Source: Eubacteriales bacterium (lineage in GTDB: Bacteria; Bacillota; Clostridia; Lachnospirales; Lachnospiraceae). Taken from it: DNA of 52,165 nucleotides. The stretch covers positions 1-52,165 of the forward strand of contig JAUNOK010000019.1 in the NCBI GenBank assembly GCA_030537195.1, given 5' to 3'. The notes beneath the pieces are model-generated. The model was not told the origin of the DNA, searched no databases, and worked only from the letters and a program-made list of their open reading frames with translations. Positions 17,248 to 25,134 of this stretch are shown here, piece by piece (positions within the stretch are counted from its first letter, which is position 1; every line of letters starts with the position of its first letter). The position numbers were made by a program, and so were the translations under genes.

Positions 17248-18993
17248 CTAATCCCTAACCTTAATATGAACTTCCCTAAGCTGCTGCTCTGTTACCTCAT
17301 TTGGTGCTCCGCACATTAAATCCTGTGCTGTTCCGCTCATTGGGAATGGAATTATCTCACGGATATTCTCTTCATTTCTAAGGAGCATAATCATACGGTC
17401 AACACCTGGTGCCATACCAGCGTGTGGTGGTGCACCAAACTGGAATGCGTTATATAATGCTCCGAATTTTGCCTTTAATACTTCTTCATCATATCCGGCA
17501 ATCTCAAATGCCTTAACCATTATCTGCATATCATGGTTACGAACTGCACCTGATGATAACTCTACACCGTTGCAGACAATATCATACTGGTATGCAAGAA
17601 TATCAAGAGGATCTTTTGTATTAAGTGCCTCAAGTCCGCCCTGTGGCATTGAGAATGGATTATGTGTAAATCCAATCTTCTTAGTTTCTGGATCTCTTTC
17701 AAACATTGGGAAGTCATTAACATAACAGAATCTGTATGCATTTTTCTCAATAAGGTCAAGTCTCTCACCAAGTTCGTTTCTGATCTGTCCTGCGAAATAT
17801 GCAGCTCTGTCTTCCTTATCAGCGATAAAGAAGATTGTATCTCCTGCCTGAAGTCCTGCAAGGTCTTTGATTTCTCCTTTGAGTTCTTCTGGAATAAACT
17901 TATCGATTGGTCCCTTGTAGCTTCCGTCTTCAAGAACTTCAAGGTATCCAAGTCCACCCATTCCGATTCCTGTAGCGAACTTAAGTAACTTCTCATGCTG
18001 TCCCTTTGAAAGCTTTGCATGTACATTGATTGCTCTTACAGTCTTGTTCTGGAAAGGCTTGAATGTACATTTGTTAAAGAATTCTGAAAGGTCAATGATT
18101 CTAAGAGGGTTACGAAGGTCTGGCTTATCTGAACCAAACTCAAGCATTGCCTGCTTGTAGCTGATGATTGGATAAGGAGCCTGTGTAACTTCGTATCCTT
18201 CTGGTGCGAATTTGGCAAATGTTTCTGTAAGAACCTCTTCACCGATTCTGAATACATCTTCCTGTGTAGCGAAGCTCATCTCGAAATCTAACTGATAGAA
18301 TTCTCCTGGTGAACGGTCAGCTCTTGCATCCTCATCTCTGAAGCAAGGTGCAATCTGGAAATATTTATCAAAGCCAGATACCATAAGTAACTGCTTATAC
18401 TGCTGTGGTGCCTGTGGAAGAGCATAGAATTTGCCCTTATATTTTCTTGAAGGTACGATATAATCTCTTGCGCCCTCTGGTGATGAAGCACAAAGGATTG
18501 GTGTCTGGATTTCAAGGAATCCCATGTCTGTCATCTTCTGACGAAGGAATGCGATAACCTTTGATCTGAATATCATGTTATCCTTAACCTTCTGGTTTCT
18601 TAAATCAAGATATCTGTACTTAAGACGCACATCCTCTCTTACTTCCTTAGAAGTCTGTACTTCAAATGGAAGCTGCTGGTATACCTGTCCAAGTATTGTA
18701 ATCTTCTTAGCTTCAAGCTCGATTGTTCCTGAAGGAATCTTAGGATTGTAAGTCTCCTCATCTCTCTGCTCCATAATACCTTCGATAGCGATACACTCTT
18801 CCTTGTGAATACCATCAAGTAATGTTGTATCACGAAGTACCACCTGAAGTACTCCATACATATCTCTGAGGTCGATAAATGAAACTCCTCCGTGGTCACG
18901 GATGTTCTCAACCCATCCAGCAACCTTTAATTCCTTGCCGATGTAACTTTCATTAACTTCACTTAAGTTAACATCTCTGTACATGTTTGCCAT
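17248..18993 (-). CDS. aspS: Aspartyl-tRNA synthetase (probably non-discriminating)
   Basis: A 581-residue class IIb synthetase with an N-terminal OB-fold anticodon domain (GWVENIRDHGG), a catalytic core (motif 2 in CFRDEDARADRSPGEFYQ; motif 3 in HAGMAPGVDRMIMLL) and the bacterial GAD insertion. His34 in RDHGG is the residue found in non-discriminating AspRS; discriminating enzymes usually have Leu there. With gatCAB directly downstream, this suggests it also charges tRNA-Asn with Asp for amidation. GGAG precedes the ATG at 18993; upstream in-frame codons lie in the leader. Expression is under the T-box upstream. Confidence 0.95.
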   Translation of the reverse strand: MANMYRDVNLSEVNESYIGKELKVAGWVENIRDHGGVSFIDLRDMYGVLQVVLRDTTLLDGIHKEECIAIEGIMEQRDEETYNPKIPSGTIELEAKKITILGQVYQQLPFEVQTSKEVREDVRLKYRYLDLRNQKVKDNMIFRSKVIAFLRQKMTDMGFLEIQTPILCASSPEGARDYIVPSRKYKGKFYALPQAPQQYKQLLMVSGFDKYFQIAPCFRDEDARADRSPGEFYQLDFEMSFATQEDVFRIGEEVLTETFAKFAPEGYEVTQAPYPIISYKQAMLEFGSDKPDLRNPLRIIDLSEFFNKCTFKPFQNKTVRAINVHAKLSKGQHEKLLKFATGIGMGGLGYLEVLEDGSYKGPIDKFIPEELKGEIKDLAGLQAGDTIFFIADKEDRAAYFAGQIRNELGERLDLIEKNAYRFCYVNDFPMFERDPETKKIGFTHNPFSMPQGGLEALNTKDPLDILAYQYDIVCNGVELSSGAVRNHDMQIMVKAFEIAGYDEEVLKAKFGALYNAFQFGAPPHAGMAPGVDRMIMLLRNEENIREIIPFPMSGTAQDLMCGAPNEVTEQQLREVHIKVRD

Positions 18994-19045
18994 TGCAATC
19001 TCCTTTCTTTTCTGGACAGGCAAAATATTATGTCCTGTCAAATAA

Positions 19046-19330
19046 AAAAACTAACATCCCGCGCAAAAAAGCCCCAGGATGTAATATACATCCCGGGGCG
19101 AATAAACTGTGTTATCCGCGGTACCACCCGCATTGAAAAGTTCTAAACTTCTCATCTCATTGCACTTAACGCGTGTAACGGAATGACCTACCCAGCCGTG
19201 GCTGCTCAACCATTCAACTCCAGAGCGTTCCTCTTATCAATTCCCTGCGTATGCTTTCAGTCGGTGGCATCACTTTCCTGTCAGGTTCCATGAAAAGAAG
19301 TCTCTTTCATAGTCTTTAAGATATTCATAC
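19046..19330 (-). promoter_or_regulatory. T-box riboswitch leader of aspS
   Basis: The minus strand carries the T-box core AATGCGGGTGGTACCGCGG (19116-19134), whose UGG bulge pairs with uncharged tRNA ends. Stem I-like sequence lies upstream to about 19330, and an intrinsic terminator downstream overlaps the antiterminator alternative. Uncharged cognate tRNA, presumably tRNA-Asp or tRNA-Asn, would turn on aspS and perhaps gatCAB. I could not assign the specifier codon with confidence. Confidence 0.92.
19065..19100 (-). terminator. T-box terminator hairpin
   Basis: Minus-strand CGCCCCGGGATGT pairs with ACATCCTGGGGC, followed by TTTTTT. This is the regulated terminator of the aspS leader. Confidence 0.9.
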
Positions 19331-19336
19331 ACATGA

Positions 19337-19365
19337 ATAATATCATAAAGAATATTACATTTCAA
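19337..19365 (-). promoter_or_regulatory. aspS promoter
   Basis: Minus-strand TTGAAA (19360-19365), 17 bp, TATTAT (19337-19342). The predicted start at about 19330 fits the T-box 5' end. Confidence 0.65.
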
Positions 19366-19478
19366 GTACAATATCATGTTCTTTTTATCTGTTTTATATC
19401 AATATAATTGCAAAGTATATGTAGTTTATCAAAACATTTTGGATTATAATTCATAAAAATAACAAAGGAGCTGACTAT

Positions 19479-20432
19479 ATGAACATTTATCTTGCAGGAG
19501 ACTCTATTGTACAGAATTATACTGAGGAAGAATTTATCGCAGGCTGGGGACAATTTCTGCCACAATTTTTTAAGTCTGATGTAAATGTATTTAACTATGC
19601 CAAGGGTGGCAGAAGTTCAAGACTTTTTATTAATGAAGGAAGATTCGAAGAGATTGACAGACACATTCAGGCTGGCGACTATCTTTTTATAGAATTCTGC
19701 CACAATGATGATGCTTCCAAAGATTATAAATCTATGTTTAACCGTTTTGTGGAGCTTGGAACCCCTGACGATGATGGTACATTTCCAGTCATCCCCGGAG
19801 TTAAAGTTTCCAAAGATTACATACCACCTGAATATATTGAGGCGCTTAATAATGATGATTCCATAGCTGATAAACAGGCTGTACTTAACAGTGTTCTTGC
19901 TGTAAACCAGTCTTATCCATATGATACTTACTATCCATACTCAAAAGACGCTTCTATGGGAAGTTACAAATGGTTTATCAAACAGTTTATTGATATGGCT
20001 AGAAAACATAGTGCCATTCCTGTATTAGTCACAGCTCCCGCAAGAACATTTTTCAATGCTGATGGAACAATTATGGATGCTCCCGGCTGCCACGGCGGCA
20101 ATAATTTCAGCTATATAAGAGCCATGCGCCAGATTGGTAAAGAAACGGGTACTCCTGTACTTGACCTGTTTTCTTATTCAGTTAGTCTCTTTGAAAAAAT
20201 CGGACATGATAATATCCATAGATATACCTCCATCAAGAAAGGTATCAATAAAGGAAAATGGCCTGACGATTTCTTAAAAGAACTCGCCAAGCCAGAAACT
20301 GTTTCTGAGAATACACATTTTAACAAGGACGGTGCAATGCTTATCACCGAAGGTCTGGTGGAACTGATTCGTGAATGCCAGAATCCTCAGCTTCATGAAT
20401 TGCAGTCAGCCTTGCTTCATAACCAGATATAA
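19479..20432 (+). CDS. SGNH hydrolase, rhamnogalacturonan acetylesterase-like (CE12)
   Basis: A 317-residue SGNH/GDSL esterase. Block I is AGDSIVQNY (catalytic Ser), block II NYAKGGRSSR (Gly), block III FIEFCHNDD (Asn), and block V ENTHFNKDGA (Asp and His pair). The HND and late THF-x2-DGA arrangement matches carbohydrate esterase family 12, which removes acetyl groups from pectic rhamnogalacturonan. There is no signal peptide, so it would act on imported fragments, in keeping with the cytoplasmic GH28 at 12083-13459. AAAGGAG precedes the ATG. It is divergent from aspS and shares no operon. Confidence 0.85.
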   Translation: MNIYLAGDSIVQNYTEEEFIAGWGQFLPQFFKSDVNVFNYAKGGRSSRLFINEGRFEEIDRHIQAGDYLFIEFCHNDDASKDYKSMFNRFVELGTPDDDGTFPVIPGVKVSKDYIPPEYIEALNNDDSIADKQAVLNSVLAVNQSYPYDTYYPYSKDASMGSYKWFIKQFIDMARKHSAIPVLVTAPARTFFNADGTIMDAPGCHGGNNFSYIRAMRQIGKETGTPVLDLFSYSVSLFEKIGHDNIHRYTSIKKGINKGKWPDDFLKELAKPETVSENTHFNKDGAMLITEGLVELIRECQNPQLHELQSALLHNQI

Positions 20433-20450
20433 TACTGATTACATCTGGTT
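20421..20450. terminator. Hairpin at convergent gene ends
   Basis: AACCAGAT (20421-20428) and ATCTGGTT (20443-20450) straddle the two stop codons. The T-rich tail is weak (ATTATT). Confidence 0.5.
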
Positions 20451-21098
20451 ATTATTAATATAACTCCATGCTTCTTCTGGGCTGTGTACAACAAACTCAG
20501 CCCCGTTATCCTTTAAGAATTCTTCATCTCTGAATCCCCAACCGACCATGCATACATCCATTCCTGCATTAGCCGCTGTCTGGACATCTACTTCTGAATC
20601 TCCGACATATACAGCCTGCGTTCTGTCTACATCAAACTGTCTTAATACTTCATTAACGCTGTCCGGATATGGCTTTCTTCTTATGCCTTCTCTTTCCCCG
20701 ACTGCATAATCAAAAAGTCCTGGGAAATAATCCTTACACAATGTCTGTACTCCATAATCAGCCTTGTTAGATACAACTGCAGTATACACACCTGCATTTC
20801 TTATATTCTCGATAAGTTCTTTTATTCCATCATAAGGTCTTGTCTTATCGGCACAGTGCTTCTTGTAATGCTCTGTAAATGTTTCATGAACCTTAACTAT
20901 CATGCTTTCCGGTGTTCCCTGTGGCACAGCTCTCTCCATCAGTTTTCTTATTCCATTGCCAACAAAATGTCTGATTTCTTCAATCGTCCTCTCTGGCATA
21001 TCAAATACCGAAAGTGCATAATTGGTACTGTCCGCAAGGTCTTCCAATGTATTAAGTATAGTTCCGTCAAGATCAAATATAACGATTTTGTATTTCAT
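20439..21098 (-). CDS. HAD-family phosphatase (phosphoglycolate phosphatase-like)
   Basis: A 219-residue class I HAD hydrolase. Motif I is DLDGTILNT (nucleophile Asp9, acid Asp11), motif II VVSNKADYG, motif III Lys in GIRRKPYPD, and motif IV VGDSEVDVQTA. A helical cap follows motif I, as in Gph/PpaX. It removes phosphate from a small cytosolic metabolite such as 2-phosphoglycolate; the actual substrate is not determined by these motifs. It lies 23 bp after the GntR regulator on the same strand and is last in that run. Confidence 0.85.
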   Translation of the reverse strand: MKYKIVIFDLDGTILNTLEDLADSTNYALSVFDMPERTIEEIRHFVGNGIRKLMERAVPQGTPESMIVKVHETFTEHYKKHCADKTRPYDGIKELIENIRNAGVYTAVVSNKADYGVQTLCKDYFPGLFDYAVGEREGIRRKPYPDSVNEVLRQFDVDRTQAVYVGDSEVDVQTAANAGMDVCMVGWGFRDEEFLKDNGAEFVVHSPEEAWSYINNNQM

Positions 21099-21121
21099 AT
21101 ATCCTCCTTGTTATGGCTTCT

Positions 21122-21802
21122 CTATCCCAGCAGCTTCTCAATTATATCGTAATGCTCATCAATCGCTGCATTAAGTGTCTCAACATCTTTCTCTATAAGA
21201 CTATCATATATCATTTCATGTGTCTTTAAAAGTTTCTTTTTCATGATTCCATCTGCATGCTTTATTACATAGTCTATCCATTCACGATAGACCTCAACGA
21301 CAGCTTCCATCAGCGTAATCCACAGGTTGTTGCCGGTATCTGCAATCAGTTCCTCGTGAAATGCTTTATCAGTATCAACGAGCGTATCACCTGTTACTGT
21401 GTTCATCTGATGCACCATGTTCTGTAATCGTTCCTGCTGTTCCTTTGTAAGTCCTGCATCTATTACTGCATTGCATACTGACTTTTCCATCATACGGCGG
21501 AATTCACATACTTCCCGTTTAGTAATAGTCTTTAATGCAATCATCATTAATATAGTCTGCTTTATAGACTGTCCGACATTCTCCGATATATAATTGCCTG
21601 AACCCTGACGACGTTCTATAAGCCCCATTCCATGCATAATACTTAATGCTTCTCTTGTTGAATTACGTCCTATTCCAAGTGTCTCTGCAAGTGCGCGCTC
21701 AGTAGGCAGCTTGCTTCCTATTGTAAGCTCCCCACTTTTCATAAGTTCATATATATATTCAATTGCCTTTTCGTATTCCTGCACATTTTTCTTCTGATTC
21801 AT
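21122..21802 (-). CDS. GntR-family (FadR/FCD type) transcriptional regulator
   Basis: A 226-residue regulator with an N-terminal winged helix (SKLPTERALAETLGIGRNSTREAL, then GLIERRQGSGNYI) and an all-helical FCD effector domain with His ligands (FHEELIAD and the H of KTHEMIYD). FCD regulators bind small carboxylates or sugars acids, often with a metal ion. I chose the ATG at 21802, which has AAAGGA close upstream; 12 further codons upstream have no ribosome site. It may control the adjacent lrgAB-kinase genes or a distant sugar-acid pathway. Confidence 0.87.
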   Translation of the reverse strand: MNQKKNVQEYEKAIEYIYELMKSGELTIGSKLPTERALAETLGIGRNSTREALSIMHGMGLIERRQGSGNYISENVGQSIKQTILMMIALKTITKREVCEFRRMMEKSVCNAVIDAGLTKEQQERLQNMVHQMNTVTGDTLVDTDKAFHEELIADTGNNLWITLMEAVVEVYREWIDYVIKHADGIMKKKLLKTHEMIYDSLIEKDVETLNAAIDEHYDIIEKLLG

Positions 21803-21861
21803 ACTTTCCTTTATAACGAGGCTGTCCTCTGCTTTCATGCTATTTGTTATCTGACGCAGGA

Positions 21862-22437
21862 TTATAACACTCCTGTCTCATTAATATAAGCTTCTATAAG
21901 TCTTAATGCACCATCTTCCCCAACCTTTGAAACATCTATGCTTATATCGTAATATTCTGCATTTCCCCATTCTTCGCCTGTATAATAATTGTGATATGTG
22001 CGTCTTCTAAGATCTGTATCTTCAACTATCTTTGCTGCTTTCTTAGAGCTGACATTGTGCTTCTTTTCTATAAGTTCTGCTCTTTTCTCTTTGTTTCCTG
22101 TGAGAAATACTGATATAACATCTTCTCTGTGTCTGAATGCATTATTTCCGCACCTGCCGACAACTACGCAGTTTTCATTACCGATTATGTCAGCCATAGC
22201 CCTGCGTGGAGTTTTTCCATTATCTGTTGTATCATCACCTGCCATGGTGTCTGCATATAACATCATATCAAGAGGCATTTCTCCATAAAAATACGGATAT
22301 TTTTCATACAGACCTTTCTCTTTTGCCAGTCTGCACACAGCATCCTTATCATAGAATGGTATAAAATATTTCTCTGCCAGTGCCTTTCCTATCTGGTCTC
22401 CCATACATCCACATTGTCTTGCAATCGTGATTATCAT
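21862..22437 (-). CDS. Cytidylate kinase-like family protein
   Basis: A 191-residue P-loop-like protein of the Cytidylate_kin2 type: ITIARQCGCMGDQIGKALAEK at the N-terminus (degenerate P-loop), then VVVGRCGNNAF and a C-terminal lid RRRTYHNYYTGEEWG. The family is common in Clostridia and its true substrate is unknown; it is distinct from housekeeping Cmk. The ATG at 22437 has AGGAGG at eight bases, preferred over the GTG three codons upstream. It lies 18 bp after lrgB. Confidence 0.8.
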   Translation of the reverse strand: MIITIARQCGCMGDQIGKALAEKYFIPFYDKDAVCRLAKEKGLYEKYPYFYGEMPLDMMLYADTMAGDDTTDNGKTPRRAMADIIGNENCVVVGRCGNNAFRHREDVISVFLTGNKEKRAELIEKKHNVSSKKAAKIVEDTDLRRRTYHNYYTGEEWGNAEYYDISIDVSKVGEDGALRLIEAYINETGVL

Positions 22438-22455
22438 GTTTAACACCTCCTAATT

Positions 22456-23148
22456 TTACATAAATCCAGCAAATAATGATGAAAGTACAACTGTAAGTAT
22501 ACCTGCAACTGCTATCGAAAGACTGCTCATTGCGCCTTCAATTTCGCCCATTTCCATAGCCTTGGCTGTTCCTATCGCATGTGCAGCAGATCCTAACGCA
22601 AGTCCTTTGGCAATCGGTTCTTTTATTCTGAATATTTTACATATAAGCTCACCAAATATATTTCCAAGAACTCCTGTTACAACAATAACTGCAACTGTGA
22701 TTGTTACATAACCTCCAAGCTCCTCAGAAACTCCCATACCAATAGCAGTAGTTATTGACTTTGGAAGAAGTGTAACATATTCAGCATGACTCAGGTTCAT
22801 AAGTTTAGATAACACAAGTACTGTTGTTAAACTTGTAAGCACACCTGATGCTATTCCAACAACAACTGCCTTATAATTCTTCTTAAGAAGGCTCCACTGC
22901 TCATACAGCGGAATTGCAAGACATACAGTTGCCGGTGTAAGAAACCAGCTAAGATACCTGGCACCCTGATTATATACATCATAATCAACGCCTGATACTG
23001 CAAGTACTATTATTGTTATTATTATTGATATAAGCAGTGGATTAAATATTCCAAGCTTGAATTTTTTCTTAAGCACAGAACCAATAAAGTATGACAAAAG
23101 ACTTAAAGTGACTCCTGCAAAAAGTGATTCTCTGAAAAAATCATTCAT
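22456..23148 (-). CDS. lrgB: LrgB/CidB-family membrane protein
   Basis: A 231-residue integral membrane protein with about seven hydrophobic segments. It contains the LrgB core LLPKSITTAIGMGVSEELGG and ALGSAAHAIGTAKAMEMGE. LrgB/CidB proteins with LrgA/CidA form a holin-like or pyruvate/glycolate-type transport system; plant PLGG1, a glycolate/glycerate carrier, is a fusion of the same two parts. It overlaps the end of the lrgA gene by eight bases, so the two are translationally coupled. Confidence 0.92.
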   Translation of the reverse strand: MNDFFRESLFAGVTLSLLSYFIGSVLKKKFKLGIFNPLLISIIITIIVLAVSGVDYDVYNQGARYLSWFLTPATVCLAIPLYEQWSLLKKNYKAVVVGIASGVLTSLTTVLVLSKLMNLSHAEYVTLLPKSITTAIGMGVSEELGGYVTITVAVIVVTGVLGNIFGELICKIFRIKEPIAKGLALGSAAHAIGTAKAMEMGEIEGAMSSLSIAVAGILTVVLSSLFAGFM

Positions 23149-23536
23149 TAGTATTAACCTCATTTCTTTCTGCTTTGCGTAATTCTCTCTTCCTGTCAGC
23201 GCGTATGATTATCTGTGTAACCTGACCTGTAACAGCCATAACCGTAATTATCGCAACAACCGTAACAACAAGCACTGATACAAGCATAGGCTTTAACACA
23301 CCCCATGAAGCCATCAGTCCTACACCTGCCGGAATAAACATAACAGGCATTACAGCTATAAGAAATTTCCCTGCGTCTTTTACCCAGCTAAGCTTTATAA
23401 GTCCGGTAAGAAGTCCAACAAAAAGTATCACCATTCCATATATACTGGCTGGAACCGGCAGCGGAAGCAGATATTTAAGTGCTTCTCCGACAAATGAAAT
23501 AGCCAGTATTATAAGAAATTGTCTCAGTAATTTCAT
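23141..23536 (-). CDS. lrgA: LrgA/CidA-family membrane protein
   Basis: A 131-residue protein with four membrane helices and the family signature PVPASIYGMVILFVGL followed by MFIPAGVGLM. It is the small partner of LrgB. The HAD protein at the end of this gene run resembles phosphoglycolate phosphatases, and LrgAB relatives carry glycolate, so a glycolate theme is possible but only inferred. GGAGA precedes the ATG. A basic C-terminal tail faces the cytosol. Confidence 0.9.
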   Translation of the reverse strand: MKLLRQFLIILAISFVGEALKYLLPLPVPASIYGMVILFVGLLTGLIKLSWVKDAGKFLIAVMPVMFIPAGVGLMASWGVLKPMLVSVLVVTVVAIITVMAVTGQVTQIIIRADRKRELRKAERNEVNTNE

Positions 23537-23553
23537 AACATTTCTCCATCAAT

Positions 23554-23600
23554 AAAAAATTTGCGGCATAAATTGGTGCTACCAATTCGTACCGCAAATT
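23554..23600 (-). terminator. Terminator after folD
   Basis: Minus-strand AATTTGCGG/CCGCAAATT with inner AATTGGT/ACCAATT, followed by TTTTTTATT. It separates the glnA-folD run from lrgA. Confidence 0.85.
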
Positions 23601-23629
23601 ATAATACATTCTTATTTACAATAAAGCAA
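23601..23629 (-). promoter_or_regulatory. Candidate lrgA promoter
   Basis: Minus-strand TTGCTT (23624-23629), 17 bp, TATTAT (23601-23606). Transcription would begin inside the folD terminator hairpin, so this is tentative. Confidence 0.4.
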
Positions 23630-23637
23630 GGACTTTT

Positions 23638-24480
23638 TTATGCTCTTCTTGCCTTAGCTGCCTTAAGCAGATGTTTTGCAAGAACTGATGTTGTTACCGA
23701 ACCTACTCCTCCAGGAACCGGTGTGCATACAGAAGCATTCTCTGCTACATCTTCAAAATCAACATCACCACACAGATTGCCGTCTTCATCAACATTTATT
23801 CCAACATCTATTACAACTGCACCATCTGCAACGAATGATTTGTCAACCATCTTTGCAACGCCTGCTGCCGCAACAAGCACCTCAGCTCCCTTACATACTC
23901 CCGGCATATCAACCGTCTTAGTATGGCACACTGTTACTGTGGCATTCTTCTTCATAAGCATCATTGCAACCGGCTTGCCGATAACAAGGCTTCGTCCGAT
24001 GACTACTGCTCTCTTGCCCTTTAAATCAACGCCTGCATAGTCCAGCATTTCAATTACAGCTTCTGCTGTACATGGACCATATCCTGTAGGGTCACCTGCA
24101 TATACCTTTGCAAGATTCATAGGTGATATTCCGTCAAGATCCTTCACACTTGCAATTCTGTTCTCAATTGCCTTCTCATCAAGATGTTTTGGCAGAGGTC
24201 TTAAAAGAAGAATTCCGTCAATGTCGTCATCTTCATTAATCTTGTCAAATTCCTTCTGGAAAGTATCATTATCAATATCAGCAGGAAATGTATATGAAGT
24301 ACATCCAAACCCTACTTTTTCCATCTTCTTGGTTGCACCACGCTCATATGACATATCATCTGGTCTTTCACCAACACGCACAATCGCAAGATGTGGAATT
24401 GCGCCCTTCCAATCCTTCATCTCTTCAATAATCTTCTCATTAATAGCGTTAGCAACCGGTAATCCCTTAAGTGTCTCCAT
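23638..24480 (-). CDS. folD: FolD-family methylenetetrahydrofolate dehydrogenase lacking cyclohydrolase residues
   Basis: A 280-residue FolD fold. The NAD(P)-binding half has VVIGRSLVIGKPVA and TPVPGGVGSVT, and KDLDG retains the active-site Asp. Tyr45 is kept, but the Lys four residues later that is essential for cyclohydrolase activity (human Lys56) is Ala49. The Gln of GxLVQLPL (human Gln100) is Leu93. I infer a dehydrogenase that no longer hydrolyses methenyl-THF. The neighbouring FchA-type gene, 23 bp upstream, would supply that step. It is last in the glnA-to-folD run and is followed by a terminator. Confidence 0.88.
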   Translation of the reverse strand: METLKGLPVANAINEKIIEEMKDWKGAIPHLAIVRVGERPDDMSYERGATKKMEKVGFGCTSYTFPADIDNDTFQKEFDKINEDDDIDGILLLRPLPKHLDEKAIENRIASVKDLDGISPMNLAKVYAGDPTGYGPCTAEAVIEMLDYAGVDLKGKRAVVIGRSLVIGKPVAMMLMKKNATVTVCHTKTVDMPGVCKGAEVLVAAAGVAKMVDKSFVADGAVVIDVGINVDEDGNLCGDVDFEDVAENASVCTPVPGGVGSVTTSVLAKHLLKAAKARRA

Positions 24481-24503
24481 TCACATTTCTCCTATTCCTT
24501 ATT

Positions 24504-25133
24504 CTATGGTCTTACAGCATCCATAACTCTTCCAAATGTTTCCTCTTCAATCTGCGCAGCTTCTGCAAGCAGCTTATCTGCCCTGAAGTTCATATCATCA
24601 GCAAGTTCTCTGTCCTTCATAAGCTTTGTATTGATAAATACATTAAGTGAAGCGCCCTTCATTGCAGCTTCACACATTGTTATGCCAACACCCGCGTCGC
24701 TGATTGCAATTCTGCTTCCGATTACAGATATACGGTCAATAAGCTTCATGGCTTCAAGTATAAGTTCCATCATTGACAGAGGGGCTTCTGAGGCTGTAAC
24801 AAGTGCCTTTGCCATTATCTCTTCTCTTGCCTTAATCTGTTCTTCTGTATCCTTAGGAAGTCCATAAGCGGCTGCCAGAGGCTTAAAGCTCTCTGCGTCC
24901 TTATCCATACATTCTGCAAGCTTCTTAGTAAGGTCTGTAGCTTTAACAATAAGCTCTTCTATCTCTTCCTGATATTCTGCGTACTTCTTCTTTCCTGTAG
25001 TAAGGGCAAGCACCATATTGCCAAGGCTCATGCCGACTGCTGCCATATATCCACAAGCTCCGCCGCCACCTGGCACCGGTTCACTTGAAGATAATACTGT
25101 AAGGAAATTATCCATTGTCATATCTGTCATCAT
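24504..25133 (-). CDS. Cyclodeaminase/cyclohydrolase family protein (FchA-like methenyl-THF cyclohydrolase)
   Basis: A 209-residue helical protein of the FTCD C-terminal/FchA family. The folate-binding signature SSEPVPGGGGACGYMAAVGMSL stands at the N-terminus, followed by the expected KxxAECMDKDAESF and a long C-terminal helix. Family members either deaminate formimino-THF or hydrolyse methenyl-THF. With the FolD-like neighbour missing cyclohydrolase residues, the latter is the likelier role. Its start is one base past the dapF stop, with GGGAGG inside the end of dapF. Confidence 0.87.
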   Translation of the reverse strand: MMTDMTMDNFLTVLSSSEPVPGGGGACGYMAAVGMSLGNMVLALTTGKKKYAEYQEEIEELIVKATDLTKKLAECMDKDAESFKPLAAAYGLPKDTEEQIKAREEIMAKALVTASEAPLSMMELILEAMKLIDRISVIGSRIAISDAGVGITMCEAAMKGASLNVFINTKLMKDRELADDMNFRADKLLAEAAQIEEETFGRVMDAVRP

Positions 25134-25134
25134 G

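Noticed and set aside
18036-18257. Frames opposite or inside aspS
   Set aside because: Shadow frames of a well-conserved synthetase without ribosome sites.
23676-23921. His/Leu-rich plus frame opposite folD
   Set aside because: An antisense shadow with low-complexity composition and no start signal.
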